Made by a program: the position numbers and the translations under genes
Source: Lepeophtheirus salmonis
Lineage: Eukaryota > Arthropoda > Copepoda > Siphonostomatoida > Caligidae
DNA length: 64,000 nucleotides
Direction of reading: 5' to 3'
Assembly (NCBI RefSeq): GCF_016086655.4
Contig: NC_092584.1
Coordinates: 10,095,907-10,159,906 of the forward strand
Notes under the pieces: generated by a model
Told to the model about the DNA's origin: nothing
What the model saw: the letters and a program-made list of their open reading frames with translations, nothing else
Databases searched by the model: none
In this document: positions 59,501 through 64,000 of the stretch, in pieces
Numbering within the stretch: position 1 is the stretch's first letter
How the letters are laid out: each line of letters opens with the position of its first letter

Positions 59501-59509
59501 TTTTTAAAC

Positions 59510-61495
59510 TTCTGGAGCTAAGAGTTTGGGAGTGCTGGATTATGCTCTGATCAGACAAGCTTATTTCTTATTTCTTTTTACAGTAAACCTAAAGTCCTTT
59601 AATTAAAATCATTAATGTAATTTATATTGTAATATTTTGTGTTAACAGATGTGTAATATCTATATCAATCTTCTTCTGCGTTTTTTCCTACTCTGAGACC
59701 CTGCTTCCATTCGGAGGACTCCTCGAGGCTTTTTCTTTTTCTTATCCAAGGGCAATTCTGGGGATTTTTCGGATTGTGGGATTTTGTATTTCTCATGAGT
59801 ATTTCCTTTTTTGCTATCGTGTCATAAAATGTGTTGTTTTTGCTTCTCCTTTGTTTCCAGGATGTTCTTTCTTTATTTTAATGACTTGGTGCATGACTCT
59901 TTCTCGTTCGCCTCCCAATACCGTGGCTTTGTGCTTACCCCTGACTCTCCAATAGCCCAATCTTCTCGAAATATGATAGAGATCCCTTTCTTCAGTTTCT
60001 ATATGGTTCTCTAACCAGGTAACGACCCTATCATCCTTGCATTTTCCCGTAACGAAGTATACTTTCTCGTCTCTTTCTTATCAAAAGCCTGATTTTGAGC
60101 CATATGTAATAGGACTTTGTTCTTTTCCTATTTTTCGTGAATGGTGTCTTTCCATCCCTAAATTTAAAACAATTCGCACATTGTTGCACACTTTTACTGA
60201 ATTCAAGTTCATAAACTTGGTCTTTGTAAGGCATACAAATTATATGTTTCATGATCATGGACCACAAGTGACGTACTAGATGCATATAATAAGTTAGAGT
60301 ATTGTTTAAGCCATTGGAATTGTTGTAGCTCGAGATTATTCATAGGTCTTTGTGGTACAACTCTGATTTCTTTTGCCTGAGCAAACTATTTATTTTTTGT
60401 GCCAGGTCATTGTAACTAATGGAATCCCAGGCCTTTTTTACCCTGAGCCTAAATACACCTTCATGACTCATTATTTCCTTAAATTCTTCGCAGTATATTC
60501 TAACTTCAAGTTTGTTATAATCTTTGTCATGGATATTGAAGTTGATTAGGAATCTTTATCGTTCTTTTAGGGTTTCTGTAAATATTGACCTTTTCACTAT
60601 GATTTCAGGTTTAGGAGGTGTTGCGTAGGATCAAGTTAATATTTCCATCAGATTTAAGCCGAAAACACCTCTCGCAATTAACTTTTGCATGTTTTGGTTA
60701 TGTTCTTCCTGAACACACATTTCCATTATAGGTTTTCGTTTCAATAAGTTCCGTGACTTTATTCTCTTGCAAAGTTCCAAATTCTTTTTGAAGCAAATCA
60801 TTCGTTATTGACTCCTCACTCTCCCATGTTAGCGTATTAGCCACACATCCCCCGAATGGAGTGTTTTCCTCATTTGTGAATGGTTTCATTTCCTCCAAGA
60901 GATCCCTCTTTCAGTAATGTTTTACCCTTTTTTTTTTTTGAAAATCAGTGTACAAAAACACACGTTTGCGTGAAAAAAGGATAATCATTTCTTCATTTTG
61001 CGTAATTTAAGTTCATTGGAGCCTAGAGTAGGAAAATATGGAGGTGAAAAGGCATGCTAAAGAGTCATCCATTGTCTTCAGGTGTTATCTTTGGTATGCT
61101 AAAGGGAATGTATTTTCTTGGAACAGCCATCTATTCAATAAGTTGATTTTTCACCTATGGGTTTGAACATATTATCATATTTATAGAGAAAGCAAAGTAT
61201 CATTTGATAGACTAAAACCAGCAGTTGTATTAAATTTCTTTAGATTAAAATCTTTCTTATCTCTTTGCCTACACTATACCAAGGTGCCCAAGTAAAAATC
61301 CTAGTCCCCTATATATTTTTATTTAGCTTGCCTCAATTTTTTGGAATGATTATTTTTCTCCTTTGGGTATTACAATTATTTTTAAGAACCTCTTTATATT
61401 ACAGTTGAATAAGGTCCTATTAACGGATCTAATTTTTCTATGACGTACTGTCCAACACTTGACGTTTTCGATAAAAATTACTCCTTAAAAATAAT
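59510..61495. other. Region with broken minus-strand ORFs of unknown origin
   Basis: Minus-strand fragments (60898-60698, 60285-60031, and a basic tail reading KKRRRRL near 59660-59820) look like remains of one decayed coding element, perhaps a retroelement, but no polymerase, integrase or protease motif can be identified. I see no host gene. Confidence 0.3.
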
Positions 61496-61499
61496 TATA

Positions 61500-61920
61500 A
61501 TATTTGAAAGACCCAAGGAGAGTTGCCGACCATGGATTTGATCCACGGAAGGACCTTGGACGCCAGAATCTTCACATAATCCTCTGCTGTTAATCTGAGC
61601 CAGTGGGGAACCATACCGGCTTCATGGCCTTCCCGTTGGATCTTCAAACATCTCCAAAGCTCACAACACGGTCATTTTGTCTGTTGAAAACAGGATCGAC
61701 CGTAAAAGTTTTCTCATTTATAGACACGGCCGTGTGTCTGACGTTGAGGTTCTAGGAATGGACGTCAAGAGACTTGATTGGATCCTTTTTGATCGCGTAT
61801 TTGAGGGTATCCACATTAATTGTGACTTTTTCCGGAGCCCTTCATCCTATCAATAGTATCTGGCGTGGTCGTGCCTCTTCTTAACATTGTAGATTCTCGT
61901 CCGACTAAAACAAAATTCAA
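61500..61920 (-). mobile_element. Tc1-like transposase relic
   Basis: The minus strand reads PHWLRLTAEDYVKILASKVL followed by PWIKS in one frame, the Tc1 region before the second catalytic Asp. A less clear upstream part extends to about 61900. Frames and stops show it is dead. Confidence 0.6.
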
Positions 61921-62479
61921 AAAGAAGCAGGTGTTTGAGATACATGGCTACCTATACAATTACAGACAGTTCTAATTTCCTCAGACTGAACCTCTCAAAT
62001 CAATATAATACAAGTGTGTATGTTTCAATTGCCCACCCGGTACATAAATATCATCACATCAAATTTATATTAAATATGCTGATAAGGCTTCAACACTTGC
62101 AATCTATGAAATATATTTCAATTTCCGTAGCTTTAATGAAGATGATTTATCAGTATTTCTCAGCAATCTACCTTCTTTAAGATGTTTAATTAAAGATATT
62201 GTTACTTATTGTGAAATAGCCTAACCACCGTTCTTAAGGAGTATAATTGTTACATGTAAAGAGATGTAATTAGGGTTGGAATGGTCTAAAATTAACTGAA
62301 AAGACGGTAGTCCAAGCACTCTGGTCCTAATAAAATTTGTCGGTCCTTATTGGTCTTTTATGGTAAATACCGGCCTGTGCAAAATTATTTACCGATGATG
62401 TAATTATACTTTTTAAGAGGTTTTGTGGCAACCAATCTGATTGTTTCGTATTTTTACTCTTAAAATAAACAAAAATCCT

Positions 62480-63420
62480 TCCTGTGAGAGCGTAACAACT
62501 TCCACACGTGAGACCATGTCCAATCAGGAAACAAAGAGGATCGAAATTGTAGCCGTCCTCCGAGCGGGAGTGCCTCATAACAACATTAAGGAACAGGTTG
62601 GGGGCTCGTTGAAGACAATTTACAACGTTTCCAAGCGCTTGGAGGCTGGGGGGATCTTGAGCATTCCCCTGGGGTTGGCTGGAAAGTCCCCTTGAAGTTG
62701 GAGAGACCCCTCTTTACACCCACCATGAAGATGACCAATCCTCAAATATGCCAAGGACTCCTTATCAACATCAAGAGTGCAGAGCCAGGCAGAGTTCATA
62801 GATCGTAGTTTATCTGCCTGGCGCCTGAGCGCCTGAAAAGAGGATGCTTTTCTCTGACGATTTTTTTTTGACGTTGATCCCGTCTACAATCGCCGTAATG
62901 ACTGTTATGTGAGCTTTGGGATAATCAATGAGGACCTTCGAACGTTGACCAGCACCAAAAACGAAGTATCAGCCATGGGGATGCCATGATTGACTCCAAC
63001 AGCATGTTGAACCCCTCATCTGGTTCTCTGAGGGTTACAGGCTCACAGCAACCATGTAGATCGAAGTTTTCAAGGCCAACCTACTCCCCTAGGTCTAGAC
63101 AAATTTCTTCTACTTCAAGATGGGCCTCCAATCACACTGTGAAAATTACTCAGACCTTCTAGGCTAATAACGTCCTTTCTGGGACAAGAGAATGTGGCTA
63201 CCATACAGTCTAGATGTTAAATCATCAATTTTTTTTCCTGACTGCACATCGAGAGGAAGGCATGTGGCATCTGTCACGCGAACTTTGCAGCCATATAGGC
63301 CTCTGTCGACGAGTATTGGGTTGCCATCGACCCAAACGTCATATACAATATTTGCAACTCTTTTTGCAAGAGCCTTGTCACTGTGTGTGAGGCCAATGGC
63401 GGCCGAATATAATAAATTAA
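62480..63420 (+). mobile_element. Tc1-like transposase relic, nearly full length
   Basis: It starts with a helix-turn-helix (QETKRIEIVAVLRAGVPHNN, then TIYNVSKRLEAGG). Ruins of the catalytic core follow (SFGIINEDLRTL frame, LRVTG, QISSTSRWASNHTVK). It ends with MWLPYSLDV, corresponding to the WPxxSPDLNP motif, and a C-terminal ORF at 63192-63425. Several frameshifts. Confidence 0.7.
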
Positions 63421-63725
63421 TTTAACGTTGCTATCCAAAAAAGGTTACTAAAGATTTTTTTTAAATAAATTTATAATGGAAGAATGTGGGGATATTTTCT
63501 TTTTCAACCTGGTACATATCTACCTAGAAAGGTATATGCTAAACATATTACATACATATGTGCCTGATCAAGCAATATATATGCCTATATGGTTTTTAAA
63601 TATATTATTTACATTTATTTACAATATGCATGCGCATTTATCTTTAATATATTTTATTCAATATCTTGCAATTTTGAAAAAAAATAAAAATTCAACAAAA
63701 AACAAATTGTATTAATTCTTTATAG

Positions 63726-63893
63726 ATGAAAGAAAAAGTTCCCCTTGAATACTCCGTGGTTGTATCCAGGGAAGTATGTTTAATAATTGAGGATGAGAGT
63801 TTCGTAGAGCCTAAGGAGAAGGCGGGAGCCAGACTTGTGGTCATAGATGAAGATAATATGATTATGAAAGATCTTTTTGTAGTTTTTAGTTAA
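63726..63893 (+). CDS. Small ORF, possible terminal exon
   Basis: An ORF of 55 codons starts at an ATG directly after TTCTTTATAG, a good splice acceptor. It encodes a protein-like, charged sequence (YSVVVSREVCLIIEDESF through ARLVVIDEDNMIMKDLFVVF) and ends with TAA. I do not recognise the family. It could be the last exon of a plus-strand gene, a transposon relic or chance. Confidence 0.3.
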   Translation: MKEKVPLEYSVVVSREVCLIIEDESFVEPKEKAGARLVVIDEDNMIMKDLFVVFS

Positions 63894-64000
63894 ATAGGTG
63901 TTTTATTTTAATTTTCAAAGCTCTTATGATTATTCTCGAAGAGAGGACATATTTTAATCAGGAAGACAGAGACTTTAAACTTGCAAAAACACGGCCCTTT

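Noticed and set aside
60031..60898. Possible retroelement polyprotein
   Set aside because: Minus-strand pieces look coding but none carries a recognisable reverse transcriptase, integrase or protease motif.
1..64000. CRISPR arrays, bacterial operons, rRNA genes
   Set aside because: No regularly spaced direct repeats with unique spacers, no Shine-Dalgarno-led gene runs and no rRNA-like blocks; the window is eukaryotic.

Overview
The window is eukaryotic and AT-rich. Its genes are split by GT-AG introns, and the gaps between exons are packed with degenerate Tc1/mariner, Helitron-like, hAT-like and AT-rich simple-sequence repeats. Gene content (GSE1-, ADCK2-, TAF8-, ABCB10-, NTAN1- and IFT121/WDR35-like genes plus an arthropod-style juvenile-hormone-binding/takeout protein), short coding exons and the style of the transposases suggest an arthropod. 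A copepod such as a sea louse is my best guess; that is inference, not proof.

Layout. Positions 550-12413 (+) carry the last seven visible exons of a GSE1-like coiled-coil gene. It converges on an ADCK2-like mitochondrial atypical kinase (12489-13902, -) that is broken by a one-base frameshift in a G/C homopolymer. After about 3.2 kb without genes comes an intronless TAF8 (17143-18132, +), converging on a two-exon THAP plus P-element-transposase-like gene (18321-21781, -). That gene lacks the acidic residues expected at two catalytic positions and looks like a domesticated transposase. ABCB10 (23281-35320, +) has eight exons and an 8.1 kb intron, in which NTAN1 (26755-28984, -) and several transposon relics are nested. 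Next come a Helitron-like insertion (35442-36719), a decayed exon copy, and an unfamiliar single-pass membrane protein gene (37489-39685, -). A gene-poor stretch follows with a mariner carrying matching terminal repeats and a decayed ~107 bp minisatellite. A takeout/JHBP-like secreted protein (46715-48348, -) comes next, and the 3' half of IFT121/WDR35 (53542-58850, -) after more repeats. The last 5 kb hold only transposon debris and one small ORF.

How it fits together. The genes are unrelated housekeeping loci (chromatin, TFIID, mitochondrion, N-degron pathway, cilium) with no operon logic. The most informative structure is a reciprocal pair of duplicates. The real ABCB10 last exon (35202-35320) has a dead copy at 46462-46582, and the real last exon of the JHBP-like gene (46715-46946) has a dead copy at 36723-36955. 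Both pairs keep the same order, so one segment spanning the ABCB10/JHBP junction was tandemly duplicated, and each gene then kept one good end. The second copy also preserves the empty site of the Helitron-like insertion in the first.
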